In this document: piece after piece, positions 1-13,249 of the stretch
How the letters are laid out: the number at the start of each line of letters is the position of its first letter
Numbering within the stretch: the first letter of the stretch is position 1
The notes under the pieces: model-generated
Seen by the model: only the letters and a program-made list of their open reading frames with translations
What the model was told of the DNA's origin: nothing
The model's database searches: none
DNA from: Dichotomocladium elegans
Lineage: Eukaryota > Mucoromycota > Mucoromycetes > Mucorales > Lichtheimiaceae
Reading direction: 5' to 3'
Length of the DNA stretch: 64,000 nt
Assembly (NCBI GenBank): GCA_025716815.1
Contig: JAIXMN010000002.1
Location: forward strand, 1,860,001-1,924,000
Translations under genes and position numbers: made by a program

Positions 1-3000
1 CGCAGCATTGTTTGAGATGGCTTGCTGCTGAACGAGAATCATGTCTTGCTGCTCAGTTTCTGTCAGAACACGCTGCTGTTTCAGCCGTCTAACAGGGTTA
101 TTCCACGAATTGTTCGATTGGGAGGACGAAAAGTCAGATTGAAGTGAGGACCGACGGAGATGATTGCTCCGAATGGATGAAGTTGATGAATCGCGATCTG
201 CCGTGTAGCGCGCAAACTCGCCAGGACTAATCATTGTGATCGGCACTGGTGACTCTGAGCCACCAGCACGCTGCTGCCACGAAAGTCGTTTCTGGATCAT
301 GTTATAGAACCGGTCCGGAGACGGTGTCGCGTCCCGTCCTCCCGTCACATCCTTGGTTGTCATTGATCTGAGAGGCTTTGGTGGCTTTGGGGACCGTCGA
401 TTTCCTGCTTCATCCCCGGACCACGCTACAGACGATCCTGAGGAAGAATCGCCGTGATCCTCGAGATCTCCTCCAGCGGCTGGCCCTGCTGCTGCTGCGA
501 CAGCTGCTGCGACTGTCGGCTCCGGGCTTGTGATCATTCCCCGTAGCCCATCCTCATAGATCTTATCGAAGATCGTGTTGCCTCCGTTAATGTATTCTTC
601 AATCTTGACATCCATCGGTGATTTCGCGCGCAGGATATCTTCATCGATCGTATCGTCCTCATGGACCAAACTCTCTAGTTTGCGGATGCGCCGCTCATTC
701 TCAACAGTCGTTGCAATCGCTGCCCGCTTCATGACAATGAGTGTTCGCCGGAGATCCATCACTGTCTTTTCCAGATTCTGTTGCGTCGCCTGGCGGTTGC
801 ATTCGCTCATCTTGAGGTTCATGATGTCGTCTACCAGTGCTTCAGTAATCCGTCGACATTCATCCGCCTCAAGCGATTTTAGGAGCTTGACCGTCACGTC
901 ATACGCTACCTCGGGCGCGGCGTTATTAGGGACGCTGAATTGTTCCTCGAATGCGTCCATGTCCGCCCATTCATCAGTTTGAGGAGGCTCTGCAATGATT
1001 TCGTCTGCAAATGTCACATGCTTCTCGACGCGTGGCGGTGAAGCCAGTGACTCCTCTGCCTCGCCAGCTGCCTCAGACTGTAGTGCGCGGATGCGCGCAG
1101 ACAGATATGATATTTCGGCTGACATGAGATCGATTCGTTCGTCCATGAGTTCGATTGCCATGGTGTCCATCGATTGGCCAGTCATCTCAGCATTCTCCTT
1201 CTCTGCAAGATAAATGTGCTTTCGCTCCTCGAGAAGTTCAATCTTCTCCGTAGCGAGTCGCTCGCGTCGCACAAGCAGCTGCTCCATTTCAGCTACAGCC
1301 TGCTTCCCCTGAATGAACTGTCCGAGTGCCTTGTCAAGCAGTTCCTTCTTGCGCGTAGCTCGCACCTGGACGGGAATGGGATTGACTCGCTTGCGGCCAT
1401 TCGACCGCCGGTTCATAGGGACAGGTGATCTGCGAGCCACGAGTGCAAAGCTGCCTCCCACAATATGGGACACCCTGCTAAGGAGGCGTTCATCGAGTAT
1501 GCCTCCCTCACGCACAGCTTTTTTGAGTACGTTGATCATCTGTTTAAGCTGAGTCTGGCTCACAAGAATTTCGTCGCTGCGCTTCTTAAGCATCACCTTT
1601 TGGTGCTCATGCTCGCGTTCAAGCCGCTGACGGGCGACGTTAGCCTCGGCTTGGAGTCGTTGGAGCTGGTGGATCCGCCGTTCCTGTGTCGACATTTGCT
1701 CACGTACACGTTCGGCTTCGGCCTTCATGCGCTTGAGCATACGCTTCTTCTCAATTTGGAGCGTCTCCACATTAGCACGGAGTGATCGGAGAAGGGTCTC
1801 GTTCTGGTTGCGCGTCGCCTGCATAGTTGCCGTCGTCTGTGCATACTTGCGGCGCAGGTCTTGGATATCAGACAGCAAGTGCTTCATCTTGGCCTCATAG
1901 GCATGACGAATGTCGATCAGCTGTTGTTTCTCCTTTTGCTGAGTCGCCGCATCTGTTGGCTTGGGTTTGAATTTGGACTTGGTCTGGTCCAGGGTGTGGT
2001 CTTGTTCACGTTGAAGGTCCGCCAGCTGCTGCTGGAGCTCAGCAATCCGCTCGTCAAACCTGCGCCGCATGAAAATGTACTCATTCTCAGACTTTTCTAG
2101 GTGCGACACAAGCTCCTGCTTCACCTTGATATCCGATTGGATCTGGTGGAGCATTCGCACCATCTGTGGATTGTTCGAAATCGCCTTGTCTTGTTGTCTG
2201 ATCTGTTCCATCATTGCTTTGCTGTCGTATGACTGCTCACTCATCTCAGATCTCAGGTCGCTCGTACCGCTCTCCTGGCGTCTCTGCTCGGAGGGGGTGA
2301 CAGTGTTTTCCCATGATGGCACAGCAAGCGTCTCAATTTCGTCCAAGAGATCGTCATCGTCGTCAACAGGCGAGGGCGCGGCAGAAAAGTGGCCTTCATC
2401 CGATGTCTCGCGGTCTAAATTCAGCCGGTGTTCTTCTTCTTCGAACACGCGGAGTTCTTCTTCCCATGCCTTGGCCGTGTCGTCCAGAGGCTAAGTGATT
2501 ATGTAAAAGGTTATTATTCAATGTTTGGTATTTTGCTTTCTGAATTATACCTTGATCAGCTCAAGCACCTCCATGCCTTTGCGGATCTCATCGCGAGCCT
2601 TGGCAATGCTATCTCTGACTTCCTGGCGTATATTTTCGTCTTGAAGATCATTGACAAATCCTTCATCTTCCTCAATATCCGAGAACGGGCTTGGCGTCTT
2701 TCGCACATTCGCGAACTTGGATGACGAGGCAGCCGCTGCTGCAGCTGCAGCCTTGCGAGCGCGTGTGGGTGGAATGATTGTGGTAGTGTTGGCACTTGAG
2801 CTGGCACTCATGCGACCACCACGTCGACGGCGATGTCGCTTCGAACGGCGCTGGCTGGACGACGCGATGGGATCGATCATTGCCCTTGGACGCGAAAGAG
2901 AGCTGTTGTAGGTTGTGCCTGAGAAATTAGCGCGGGCCATCTCCATAGCGGGCTTCATGGTTTCCAGGAAAGCAAGACGGTCACGCGTGTCAGCAAGCTC

Positions 3001-4897
3001 ATTATTGAGATCTCGGATCGTTTTCTGATACTGCTGGATGATCGGATGTACTGTATTTGGGGGGCTAGGCGATGATGATAGTCTGCTTGTATTTTCATCA
3101 TTCATGAATTCTCCAAGATCGCGCTCCATGATCAATGTATCACGTTCGCTGGTTGCCTGAATGAGATTGGCCGACATGTCGTCGAGACGTTCGCGAAGGC
3201 GCATGTTTTCATTCTTAAGGGCTACTACCTCGTCTTCGCGTTGCATGCTACCAGCATAACTCTCGCCCGAACGCTCCGCACGTAAGGTGGCAATTTCCAT
3301 TCGAAGGCGAGCGACAAGGGAGCGCAGCTGATTGACTTCGATGGAGTTGCCGGCAAAGTCCTGATTGATGGTGACTCGGTTTTTGATATTACGTGCACGG
3401 TTAGCGTATTTGAGCGTGTTAAGAGTCTCCATAAAATTCGAGTCGGCCGGCGAGACACAAGCAAGCATCAAGGTCTGGCTATTGCCGCCGAGAGAATCTT
3501 GCAATAGGCGAGTGAGTTTTGAGTCTCGATAAGGTACATGCGTAGTGCGGCGTGTTTCATCGCCGAGAGCAGATATCACATTGCCGAGAGCAAGCAGGCC
3601 TGAATTGATGGCAATGCCTTCTTTGGCACGGTCTCCTTGAGCATTAGTGCGTTTCAACTATACACAATAAACAAAAAAGCAGCGTGATGAGGATCACCGG
3701 TTTCTATTGCACTGAGATCATCGCAGAACATACTCTTTCGGAACCAGCGAGATCGACAAAGTGAAATTTGCTAGTGGTCGACTTTGTATTGTTTCCTTCG
3801 TCCGGTCTACGCTGGCGAAGGATGATAGAAAAGATAGCATGCGAGCGAGAGGAGACTGTGTTCATATCGGTGGATCCGGTGGTCCGACATAGGGAGCCCC
3901 GTGTGAGAAATCTGTTTGCGTGCTGAGATTAATATATAGGTGCCTATACAAGATGTCATCAAGATTACCCCAAGACTTCTTCAGGGTTCTGGCAGCGTTC
4001 TTCACGCACACCACTCCAGTATATGTTGCCTGCAATGTCCTCACGGATGGTAACTTCTGCGGTATTTCCTGGATTGCTGTTCCCATTGACACTCTTGCGT
4101 TTCTGAGAGGCTGTAGATGGATTTAAGAGATCGATGAGTTCTTCGTTGTACAGCTCCAGAAAAGAGACCGCGACCTCATAAGTAAAGTCTGGGTCCTTTT
4201 CTGCCTCAGCCTCAAGATGCGAATAGAGGTCGATGATGCAGCGAGGTACGATGCCTGAAGGCGGGTTTGTGGGTCTGTTAACTCTTATTCTTCCAGACGT
4301 ATATAATGATCTGTGGAGCGAACCTTCATTATCGGGGTCGTTGGTTGTTTCTAGGCCCGTGCCCATGCTATACGTTTTGCCTGAGCCTGTTTGTCTATAG
4401 ATGGGGAAGGGTAAGTGACACAACGTACACAAACTCACCCTCTCTCTGTTTCTCTAAAAATATCTTTTTTTTTACCCATAAGCGAGGATCGTGGCATTAA
4501 ATCTGTGCGGATGTTAAGAGAGAGGCACAGCAATGATTAGCAAATTTGGCAGCGATGCAACGACGCACGTCCATCTTGTTATTACCCTTCCAGGAACTTC
4601 TCCACTAGAGGGCCTGCGGCGGAAGAATAGACAGAGGCCTGGTCAGTATTTGTGTCGAAAACATAATCGTACGTAAAAGACTTGTCGGTGCCGATGAGGA
4701 TCTGCGGTTCATTTGGAATGTACGATAGACATTCGCTGCAATTGCTTAGTCGCTCTTTTTGCGTTAGTGGCCGGACGCGAAGAGCCACCCTACAGTGAGG
4801 AAGGGAGACAGAATGAAGTTGTCAGTCAAGGACGTTGTTTATGCTTCTGCCTAACCCAGCCGCAGTAGTTAGCATACCTCACAGCCGTTGAAGCCAT
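1..4897 (-). CDS. Kinesin-4 family motor protein (KIF4/KIF21-like), C-terminus beyond window
   Basis: Plus-end-directed microtubule motor. Exons: 4897-4878, 4789-4586, 4502-4476, 4394-3969, 3911-3734, 3657-2551 and 2490 to the left edge; all phases agree, giving 1484 residues with no stop. The start is MASTAVR in exon 1. The motor domain (about residues 7-385) shows FNATILAYG, the P-loop [20 protein letters not shown] (switch I), DLAGSER (switch II), [12 protein letters not shown] and the neck ANRARNIKN. The [12 protein letters not shown] and [19 protein letters not shown] stretches are closest to kinesin-4/KIF21 by recall of the family. Beyond the neck are Ser- and Ala-rich linkers and a long coiled coil coded by 2490-1 (Glu/Gln/Arg/Lys-rich heptads). 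Kinesin-4 members act on spindle midzones or limit microtubule growth. Whether a C-terminal WD40 domain (as in KIF21) or Cys-rich tail (as in KIF4) follows cannot be seen. No lesion was found; the gene looks intact. Confidence 0.93.
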
Positions 4898-6090
4898 ATG
4901 CTGAAGGTATATGTGATTAAACTGATGAGACAGTAGGTAATAGCTCTATATTGATGACTTGTCGCGTGCGTCTGTATTATATGTCACTTTTCAAATATGA
5001 CAAGGGGAAAGGAGAAGGGGATGGGGGGTCTATAGAAGGAAGAGCAAAAGAAAAGAGGAAGAAAAAAAAGTACCGGAATAGACGATGAAAAAAGAACGAA
5101 AAGGTGTACAAGGTTGGATCGGGCTTGTTACACAGGTGCGCTGACCCGGCCGTCCTTCCGACAAAAGAGAGAGAGAGTTCGCTGTCTTCTAGGAAAAGGA
5201 CTGGTGGGTATATAAAGAGCTAGGTCATAATCTGGTGCTGAGGGACTCGTTAGCCAGCTGATCGGTAATTCGTTAGTCAGACCAAGCGAGAAGACCATGC
5301 ACTAACGAGCTGTGGAACTTGACATTTGATTGGTCTCCCTCAGTAGCTTGGTTTGTTTTGTTTGCAATACAACAAGGTAGCTATCAATCTCGTTCTGTAT
5401 CCTTTTGTTCAGAAGAGCTCAATATCCTCCCCTTGTATGTGGCGTTGGTTTGCCATCTCGATCAACTCGTCCATGTTTGTTGCGTTTGCAGACCGCTCGC
5501 TCGGTTATCTTCATTGTTACACCATACGGTGTCTTGCTCCGGTCCCCCCGCTCTCGTGACTTTAGCGACTCCAACCACTAGGGGGAAATCTGCACCAGCC
5601 TACATACATTGAATACCAGCAGGATATGAGCGATTGACTCAGCAAAAGTGTAATAATCTTATAGAACACGGCTTTTGGCACCTGCTTGTGTCCGTGTCTG
5701 TGCTTGTGTGTGTGTGTGTGTGTGGACGTGTGTATGTTTTGCCGCCAAATGGGCATATCAGATTTCGGTCATCTGACCTTACAGCATATGTAGATTGTTC
5801 ATCGGCGGAGAGAGAAAGTGTGTGTACGTTCCTGTATCATAGCATCGCTAAAGTCACTAGGGAGCACAAAGCGCTATGGAAATCACAAGGCCATGCCGAG
5901 CGTGGCAAGAAACAACTTGTTTCGAGGCACGAATCAGCCATGTCAGATGACAATGAAATGATGACTTGCTGCAAATTCAATAGTGGTCAGTTTGTAACTA
6001 ACATAAAACTACCAAGGCACACTCAATTTCAGCACATGTGCATGCACCAGCAATTAATTTAATCGTGCTGCAGCACAAACTTGTTCATAA
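4898..6090. other. Intergenic region upstream of the kinesin gene
   Basis: No coding region is supported. It holds purine-rich tracts around 4995-5075 and 5160-5180 and a (TG)n microsatellite at about 5705-5724. It includes the 5' flank and presumed promoter of the minus-strand kinesin gene. Confidence 0.5.
5705..5724. repeat. (TG)n microsatellite
   Basis: About ten TG units in intergenic DNA upstream of the kinesin gene. Confidence 0.9.
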
Positions 6091-6108
6091 AGATTCTTTT
6101 ACCGAATT

Positions 6109-7041
6109 TTGATTCCCAAAGACCATTGCTATTATTGCGATCGAAATGGAGCTGACAAGGCGAAGCACACCGGAGCTCTTCTCCTTAAATCAGTCGATCA
6201 TTCCATGCCTGGGATCTTGTACGAGGGGCATCCAGAAGAGATATACATTGTAAGCTTCTTCCGTCAATATCATCCGAGATTCCTTTTTCCTCTTCCGATT
6301 GCAACTGTGTTACTGTTTATGCTCTGGCTAAATGACACTTTTCTCTTGTTCCGTCATTTCACAGTCAGAGTATATCCCCAAAACCATATCTATTTCTGGC
6401 TCGGAAAGCATCAACATGAGCCGATGACAGGTGTGCACTACATCCGATATGCTCACCAGACCATAGACCGGTACGATATAGATATTCAAAACACCGACAT
6501 GGTCCCACCGATCCCTTTTTATTTGCTATCCAATGAAGACCAATCATATGTCTAATACCATCCAGACCCTTTGTCTGTGCGCTGGGCTGAGTTAGCAGAA
6601 ATCAACCTGGGATGCCTTATTCATCTTTCCGCTATGCTTCGATCCTTGTTTGTATGTGATCTTGGGGACCAGTATCAGTGCGTCTGGTCTTTTTCGGAAG
6701 GCAAATGCATAGACTAAGGTATTGGCCATGGGGCCTTACTTCGCACAGACATTATTGAGATTTCGTATAATGGTCAACAGAGCCTAAGTGTTTCATTATG
6801 GCATCAGGCTAAAAATTTACCAATACAAACAGAGCCTATCATTATCTTGGTTGGCCTGAAGCGCTACACACTTTGGTTACCGTGCCTCTTACAAGCTCCC
6901 TCCTTCCAATTCCTTGTTCGTATCGCCGCATTCTCATTATCTTCGAGCCACTCTCTCCTGCATTTTTACGAGAATGACCAATGTTCCCATTGTAAGTATA
7001 ACTACAGCGATAGCATCGTAACAGTTCCCGTACTGACGTAG
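6109..7041 (+). pseudogene. Decayed coding-like stretch, unrecognised
   Basis: An open frame at 6109-6250 (DHCYYCDRNGADKAKH, then HSMPGILYEGHPEEIY) runs into a good intron signature: donor GTAAGC at about 6250 and acceptor CACAG at about 6365. The frame then stops after about 18 codons. Further downstream other frames give protein-like text (around 6560-6715 and 6847-7041) but stops interrupt it. I do not recognise the family. It could be a gene relic, a transposon relic or chance open frames. Confidence 0.2.
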
Positions 7042-8494
7042 AGAGCGGAACAGCGACAGGCTTATTTCCTGTTAGGATGTGTGTCGCTACGTGATGGTGT
7101 CGTTATAGTCGTGAATGAGTTCTGAAAAACAGAAAAAACTGGCGAGCATCGAAGGGATGTAACTAGTCTACGGAGAATTGACAATGACTAGGAGTCCATG
7201 AGATCAATGAGACCGAGTGCAGCAGTCACCGATGAGAGAAGGCCAATAGTCGGCGGACGAGCGGTGAAAAGAGCATCATGAGTGGCAGAATCTTTAAGAA
7301 CAGATGAGCTACATGGAATACCTAACTCTTTGATAGAAAAAGGGCATTATACACCATACGCGAAAGAGAAGCCCCCAAAGCGCGGTACCATATGCATCCA
7401 TACACCACTCATATCCAGCGTTTCTCCCTTACTACGCTCTATGATTTGTGTTAAACTGTGCTTCTCCTTGTTATCCTCTATAACAGTTAGATGCGCGCCT
7501 AACGAGAAACCTATTCCTACTTGAAAATAATGCCGCATGTACTCACTCCTGATGCGCGCATAACGGTGGATTCCCTATTAAATAGTATAGCGCGAACCTG
7601 GATATTTCTTTTCTGCCCGACAGCAGAATATGGAAAGGTGAAAGCGCTCCTCAAAAATGTGATTATCAATTGAGTCATTTTGCAAATGGATATGGCGTGC
7701 AACAACGACATATGGGCGATATGCCGTTCTGCTTCTCTCTCGTCTTGTATGAGCGTCTTTTGCGACGCTATTTCTCAGAAAAATGACAAGTAGCCGATAA
7801 ATTGTATAAGTACCAGCACTAACCAAGACCAAGGAACGTGGTGCTGTAATCGACATGATGGAGCCTATCATAGTCTTATTGTTATTCCTGCCCATTAGAT
7901 TATAAAGGTCGGACCAAGGACATGTAGATTGCGCGGCAGATCACATAGTACGCGAATTCGTAGTTCATAAGTAGCGTGAAAAGGGGTTACTCATAGACAG
8001 GATATAAGTACACAGGTGCACATAATACCAACGTCACTAAGCCAGTACGAAAGGAGCATTGCCAAAATCGGAAGTATTATTGCAAAAAGAAAGATTTAGG
8101 GCAGCGCATTACTAAGGATCCAAAAGCATCACCTTGACACTTTGATCTAGAGACCACATAATCGTATTCGTATTACGTTTGGTTCCCTTTCTTAGAATCC
8201 TGGCAGCCTAGGATTTATGCGTTTCACAGCAGCAGAGCAATGGATACTTCTGAGAATGGCCAGAAGATTTGGGATACTTCTTGGTGGTATGCAGTCTTAA
8301 TTTTTTATGCGTAAGCAGGGCAATCATTGCCACAAGGATGTACGCTCTATGAACTCCCCGTGACCACGTCATATTCTCGGCCCAATTCCATATTTCCTTA
8401 TAGTTTGTCTATTTATTACAATTAAAACAAGGCATAGATGAAGAGATCGAGGATATATGTATGTTGTAAAGTATGATAATGAGAAACGAGTAGT
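7042..8494. other. Gene-poor stretch
   Basis: Only short overlapping open frames with no recognisable domain, no convincing intron pairs and no clear repeat. I see nothing I can annotate here. Confidence 0.4.
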
Positions 8495-9617
8495 TTAATC
8501 CTCGTCATCATCATTATCATCTGATGGTTTCTTCCGCTGGCCATGATGCTGCTGTAATTGCTTCCGCTTCCTCTTGCCGAGTGCTGCAAGTCGCTGCATG
8601 TCTTTTTTCCGCTCGATGGCCCCCTGCTTGCTGCGTTCAAACTCATCGGCCATAGCTTCCTTGCGAACGATGACAAAGGTCTTTGGATCCGATCCAAGAA
8701 TCTCGGCATTTTTGTCTTTACTGACGCCTTCTCGGAAACCCAGAGTGCGGCGATGCTCGTAGCCCGGGTAGAAGGCTGGATTGAATGGCAGTGTTGATTT
8801 GACAGCCAAGTAGCCTGAAGTCTTGGCAAGACCTTTGACATCCCAGAGATCATATGGTTTGCAGGTCTTAATTGTGATATGAATCTCACCATCAGGCAGC
8901 GGCTCTTCCTCTTCCTTGCCTTCCCATCTTCCTTCCTCTTCCGCGATAAGCGCTCTGATTTCTTTCTCATCTTCATCAAGCACTTCCTCTTCTTTCAGGT
9001 CAAGGATGGATTGATGTCGACGTATCTGCCCTCTCTCAGAAAGCAAAGGGGCGGCCGACGCAAAGAAGGAGTTCAGAAGGGCCTGATTCGAACGAACATT
9101 ATGGTCCTGATCCTTGATGCCGGCGCCTATCGCTCGATCAGAAAAGATGGTAGCTATCCTCAAATTCATTTTTACCTGCGTGTGGAAAGTTAAATATGAT
9201 TTTTGTATATTTGTTCTTTTTAACAAGCTTATATTTCTCCAGCTGTGTTCCATCGATCCCAAAGAGTACCGGAACACCTCGATCCCGCAAGGCTTGGACA
9301 TTCGCCTTGACCTCATCGCCATATTTCTCGTAGAGGATGTCTTCGGTGTCAAGGCAGGTGGCAGTGATGTGCTCAGGCTTCTCCTTCAGATAATGCTCGG
9401 CGATCGCACGCGCAAATGAGAAGTTGCCCTCTCCAATCAAGAGGATGCGGTCATTGCTGTTAAAGATCGGCTTTTGGGCGTACACTTTTTTCTTGTTCTG
9501 TTTCTGAAGCAGTTTTTCTCGTTGCTCCTGCTTGTACCTTTCCTTGTTATTTTTCTCGGCCTTTCTGAGGGTTCGATCGAGCGCCTCCATTAGTTTTCTT
9601 TTCTTAGGAGCACCCAT
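8495..9617 (-). CDS. BMT5: 25S rRNA (uridine-N3)-methyltransferase, BMT5 family (DUF2431)
   Basis: SAM-dependent methyltransferase that in yeast makes m3U on 25S rRNA in the nucleolus. Exons 9617-9176 and 9126-8495 join across a 49-nt GT-AG intron to give 357 aa. The start MGAPKKRKL is preferred over an upstream in-frame Met because it opens a Lys/Arg-rich nucleolar-type N-terminus typical of the family. The SAM motif GEGNFSFA lies at residues 62-69; TATCLDTEDILYEKY and IIFNFPHAG follow, and the intron interrupts directly after FPHAG. Exon 2 restores NQALLNSFF, then GEIHITIKT, YDLWDVKGLA and FYPGYEHRRTLGF, all expected for DUF2431. The C-terminus is an Arg/Lys-rich coil ending in an acidic tail (DDNDDDED). 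MPP6, also on the minus strand, lies about 660 bp upstream, so both neighbours serve rRNA maturation, but nothing shows co-regulation. Confidence 0.93.
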
Positions 9618-10273
9618 TTTAAGGAAGAAGCCTATATATGAATGAGCGAAGAGAAAAAGAAAGACAATAACGCTCACGCACGTTGACACACACACACACT
9701 CTCATACGCACGCATGCACCCACGCACCACACCAGCCACCCTTTTAATTTTTGGGCAGCACGCATGAATTCGCCAAAGAAAAAATTTAAAGCTCATCATC
9801 AGATTGGATGACCCTCTGTTTTACTCGCCCGGCGTCTGATTAAAGGTCCCCCCATTGCTATAGTCGCCCGAATTCGAAGGAGGCAATAATCTGAGGAAGC
9901 AGTTGCTTTATGACACTTATAATTCGGTATGAAAGCTAAATTCGTTATCGTGCATCACTACAGTATATCTCCAAAGCAAAGAGCATGACGACAATGTCCG
10001 AAAAACTCGACTGACAGTTACTGACGCTGCATATGTACTAAAGTTCATATGGACGGTCAGCTAGTCTGAATGGAAGCGATGGACAAGCGCCGCAGCCTTT
10101 GGAAAATAAAAGTACTGTGTGACGATCATAATGAAGATGGAGAATACGACTTCATCTGCCGATACGTTGAATTAGTCTCCTAAAGACCTTTATTCACGGA
10201 AGTAAGCATTCCACTTGCTTAAAAAAGCAGGATCAGAAGGCAGAAATGTAGCGAGTGTATCCCACCACGGTTA
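9618..10273. other. Spacer between MPP6 and BMT5
   Basis: About 650 bp without a supported gene. It holds a (CA)n run near 9686-9700 in the BMT5 5' flank. It must contain the BMT5 promoter and the MPP6 3' end. Confidence 0.5.
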
Positions 10274-11084
10274 TTATTGAGGTTTGATGAATCCCCGTGG
10301 CTTTGACGAGGGCACGGGTTCTTTTGGCTTCTTCGTCTTTTTTTTACCAGCTTTAGAAGCGTGATGGTCGTCATCACCACGCCGCTTCTTAGATTTCCGT
10401 TTGTCTTGTAGCGCTTTTTTCATATCATTCAACACGTCATCCTCTTCCATCTCGGCATATTTATCCCGTTCTGATTGCCGCTCCTTTTTAAGTCGTTCAG
10501 CTGCCTCTTGTTCTGATTTCTGTAGTAAAGTGTGCAATCAATCAATTCTTCCGTTTTTCGTTTTCCTCGCTATCTAGCTTATTTTACCTCGACCACTTTG
10601 TTGAATTCTTTAAATGATTGTCGTCCCATAACCATTGGTGTCCCGTTAAACGCCAAATAACTCGATTGATAGTCAACACGTATCTTTCTTTTTTTTTTCA
10701 ATCGTTCCAGTCAATAAATCCATTTCGACGTTTGTTTAGAAATAACTTACGGTTTCTGGACCTGTTCGGTTTCGTAATCAATGACCCATTCAGCTTCGGT
10801 TATGATCCGTTTTCGTTCTCGCTCAAGCTCTTCTTGCTGTGCTTTTTCCAGCGATCGCTGCATGAACTGTGTAATTGGGCAATTCCACAATCAGAGGAGG
10901 AAAATACAGGTCAGCTTATTGATCTCGAGAGCGCAACATGCACAAACGCACCCATGCACGCACACACACACACACAAACGTTCGTATGCTCATGCCATGG
11001 AAATTATTGTCAGCTTGCCTTCATGCTTAGCAACCGGCTCGACGGCTGCTTTGCTTTCTTTTGTTGTTCATTAGCGTCGGACAT
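10274..11084 (-). CDS. MPP6: Mpp6 / M-phase phosphoprotein 6-like nuclear exosome cofactor
   Basis: RNA-binding cofactor that docks the Mtr4 helicase to the nuclear exosome for 5.8S rRNA and other RNA processing. Four exons (11084-11019, 10866-10751, 10687-10588, 10519-10274) give 175 aa. The hallmark RLLSMKFMQRSLEKA (residues 17-31) is split by intron 1 between Lys22 and Phe23. ITEAEWVID and the conserved GRQSFKEFN box follow, then a highly basic Lys-rich C-terminus ending KPRGFIKPQ. Intron 1 has a GC donor (AAG|GCAAGC) and carries a (TG)n run. Intron 2 ends in an A-rich acceptor (AAAAAAG), the least certain junction; it was chosen because only it keeps frame into VDYQSSYLAF. It is a small protein, as expected for the family. 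Confidence 0.87.
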
Positions 11085-13249
11085 GGTTATGTAATTTTAG
11101 AAGAGGAAGAAAAAAAGGGATGGATCACACAGGACAGATTCCCTCTTAGGGATTCCCCAGTCACACATGCATTAGTATGAAGTGCTCGCATGAAATGGCC
11201 ACTCAAAATAAAGCCACTGCTGTATGCCCACGCATGTCCAGTGCTCGCAGCCTTCGTGAAAGAAAAGAGAGGATAAACCGCCCAATTTTTAGATAGCACG
11301 AAGAATGTTTCTTTGTCTCTTATCCGAGTTGAAAGGAACAGTCAATCCACCGTGCTAGATTTGAAATATAATACAAGCGACCCACACGCCATCAACATAA
11401 AGCTCAATGACTCCACGTGGGAAGTGCAGGCACCCAGGTTGACATTTTAACAACGACAGCCACTTTCATTAGGTTCTTAGAATAAATCCTTGATGAAATG
11501 GGCAAGTATTCACATATGAAGGGACGTTGTATATGATAGATAATACGGCCTATTTGCATATATGAAAACATGTAGCTATTAACTGTGGATCAAAGTTTCT
11601 CAATATGTGTCTTTTACTCTCTTGCTTAATCCGATAGAACAGTTCTGGATGATGGGAAGAAGCAAGCTGAGCGCCATATATTTTTGTACGAAGAGAGTTC
11701 ATCAAAAAGAATCACATCATTTCTCATCTGTTAGTCTGACAGAGTTCCTGACTGTGTAGTCAACCCAACAAAACGAATTCATGGAATGACACCGCGATGA
11801 AGCAATACGTTGATTCAACGGACGTACTGTGGCGTTGATAACTGGGATTTGCTGCCAGCCTCCTGCTTGCAACATCCTAATGGAATATTAAGTACCCGAA
11901 GCGATCATGCAGGAAAAGTTGTATTCATCGCCTTGATCTTCAGTAGGCGTGTCATTACACGCTTTGGTAGTATACGATCGGCTATAGGTCTGGACACATG
12001 GAGCTGTTCAAGCTCTACCATAAGGTATATGCCTTCATATCCCACGACCATAGTGTATGGATTGGCACGAGAAAGCTAAACACTTATCAAAAAGATACAA
12101 TGGTTGCCTGTTATAGTGATACGCTTTTTACGGAACCATATTGACCGTGTAGGACTTAGTCCAACTCGTTATAGTGATATGGTTTGGTGGGAACCAAGTG
12201 TATTACTATAATGGACGGCCACTGTAAGGGAGTGTGTTCACAACAGAGTAATAACTGCATAACTTGCGCACAAAAACCACAAGCTCGCGGTTGTTCAATC
12301 TCATACGCTACCAGAATATCTGTCATTCGTTTCATAGCATTGACTATTTTGCGCAGATCAAATATACTGTAGCGCTGGAGGAGTGAGACAGCTTGTAGCA
12401 GTTGCTGCAGTAACAACCAATCCATTGCCAGTCAAAGTACTGCAAAGGATAATGATCACCATGAGATCGTATCTCCGGCAACGATATCGAGTTGCACCGA
12501 CTTTCCCTGGACGGCGATCTATTAAGGCACCTAATGACTGATTATTGTTGCAAGCTGTAGTCTCCCCTATGACAAGAAACGAAAATTAGACGTCATTTGG
12601 CAACCAAGAAAAGAGAGAAGGTCCACCGAAAGAGTCCAAGATTCTTGCCTTTGATATGAATCTATGAACAAAAATGTTCTCAACGTTATCGCTACCCGTT
12701 TCATGCGTTGCATGTCCGTATATTAATCGATAAAATATGCACGGCATTCACAAGCAGAATATCCTTATCAAAGCGGCTTTTTGTAGGATTTCACCTTGGA
12801 ATAAGTTCTGCTTAATTTCGCTACCTTTGCATTTCTCCTTTTAGAAGAAAAACCTATTTGTCATACCTTCGGAATAAGAGCAGCCCAAGACAGTAAGTCG
12901 TTTGAAAATCGATTCCTTCCTGGTATGTTTGAGATAGATGGTCTGCTTCTGCGCTCGAAGTGACACGCAAGTTCAGATCGGTCCGTACCAATAAGTTAGA
13001 TATAGGGATAAGTTCTAGGAATAGGCCAAATCAAATTGAAGAGACCGAGGACTACAGTAGTCCTAGCAACGTTGATAGCCGATATATATTTTGCCTCTTG
13101 CGTATCTTATCGCAATTCATCATGATAGACTAGCTTCGATGGTAGCTAGAAACATCAGATCCATTAAAAGGGAACTTTCAGCTCACTTTATAGTAGGATA
13201 ATGATATGGTTCCTTTACGCCGTTTTCGTCATCATCGAGAGTATGTAAC
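11085..13249. other. Gene-poor intergenic region
   Basis: About 2.2 kb with only short chance frames (for example 12156-12425 minus) and no domain, RNA gene or paired intron signals I can support. It includes the MPP6 promoter at its left end. Confidence 0.4.

Noticed and set aside
10618..11094. A 158-codon plus-strand frame across MPP6.
   Set aside because: It covers MPP6 introns and exons in antisense; no domain, and it reads through the MPP6 start.
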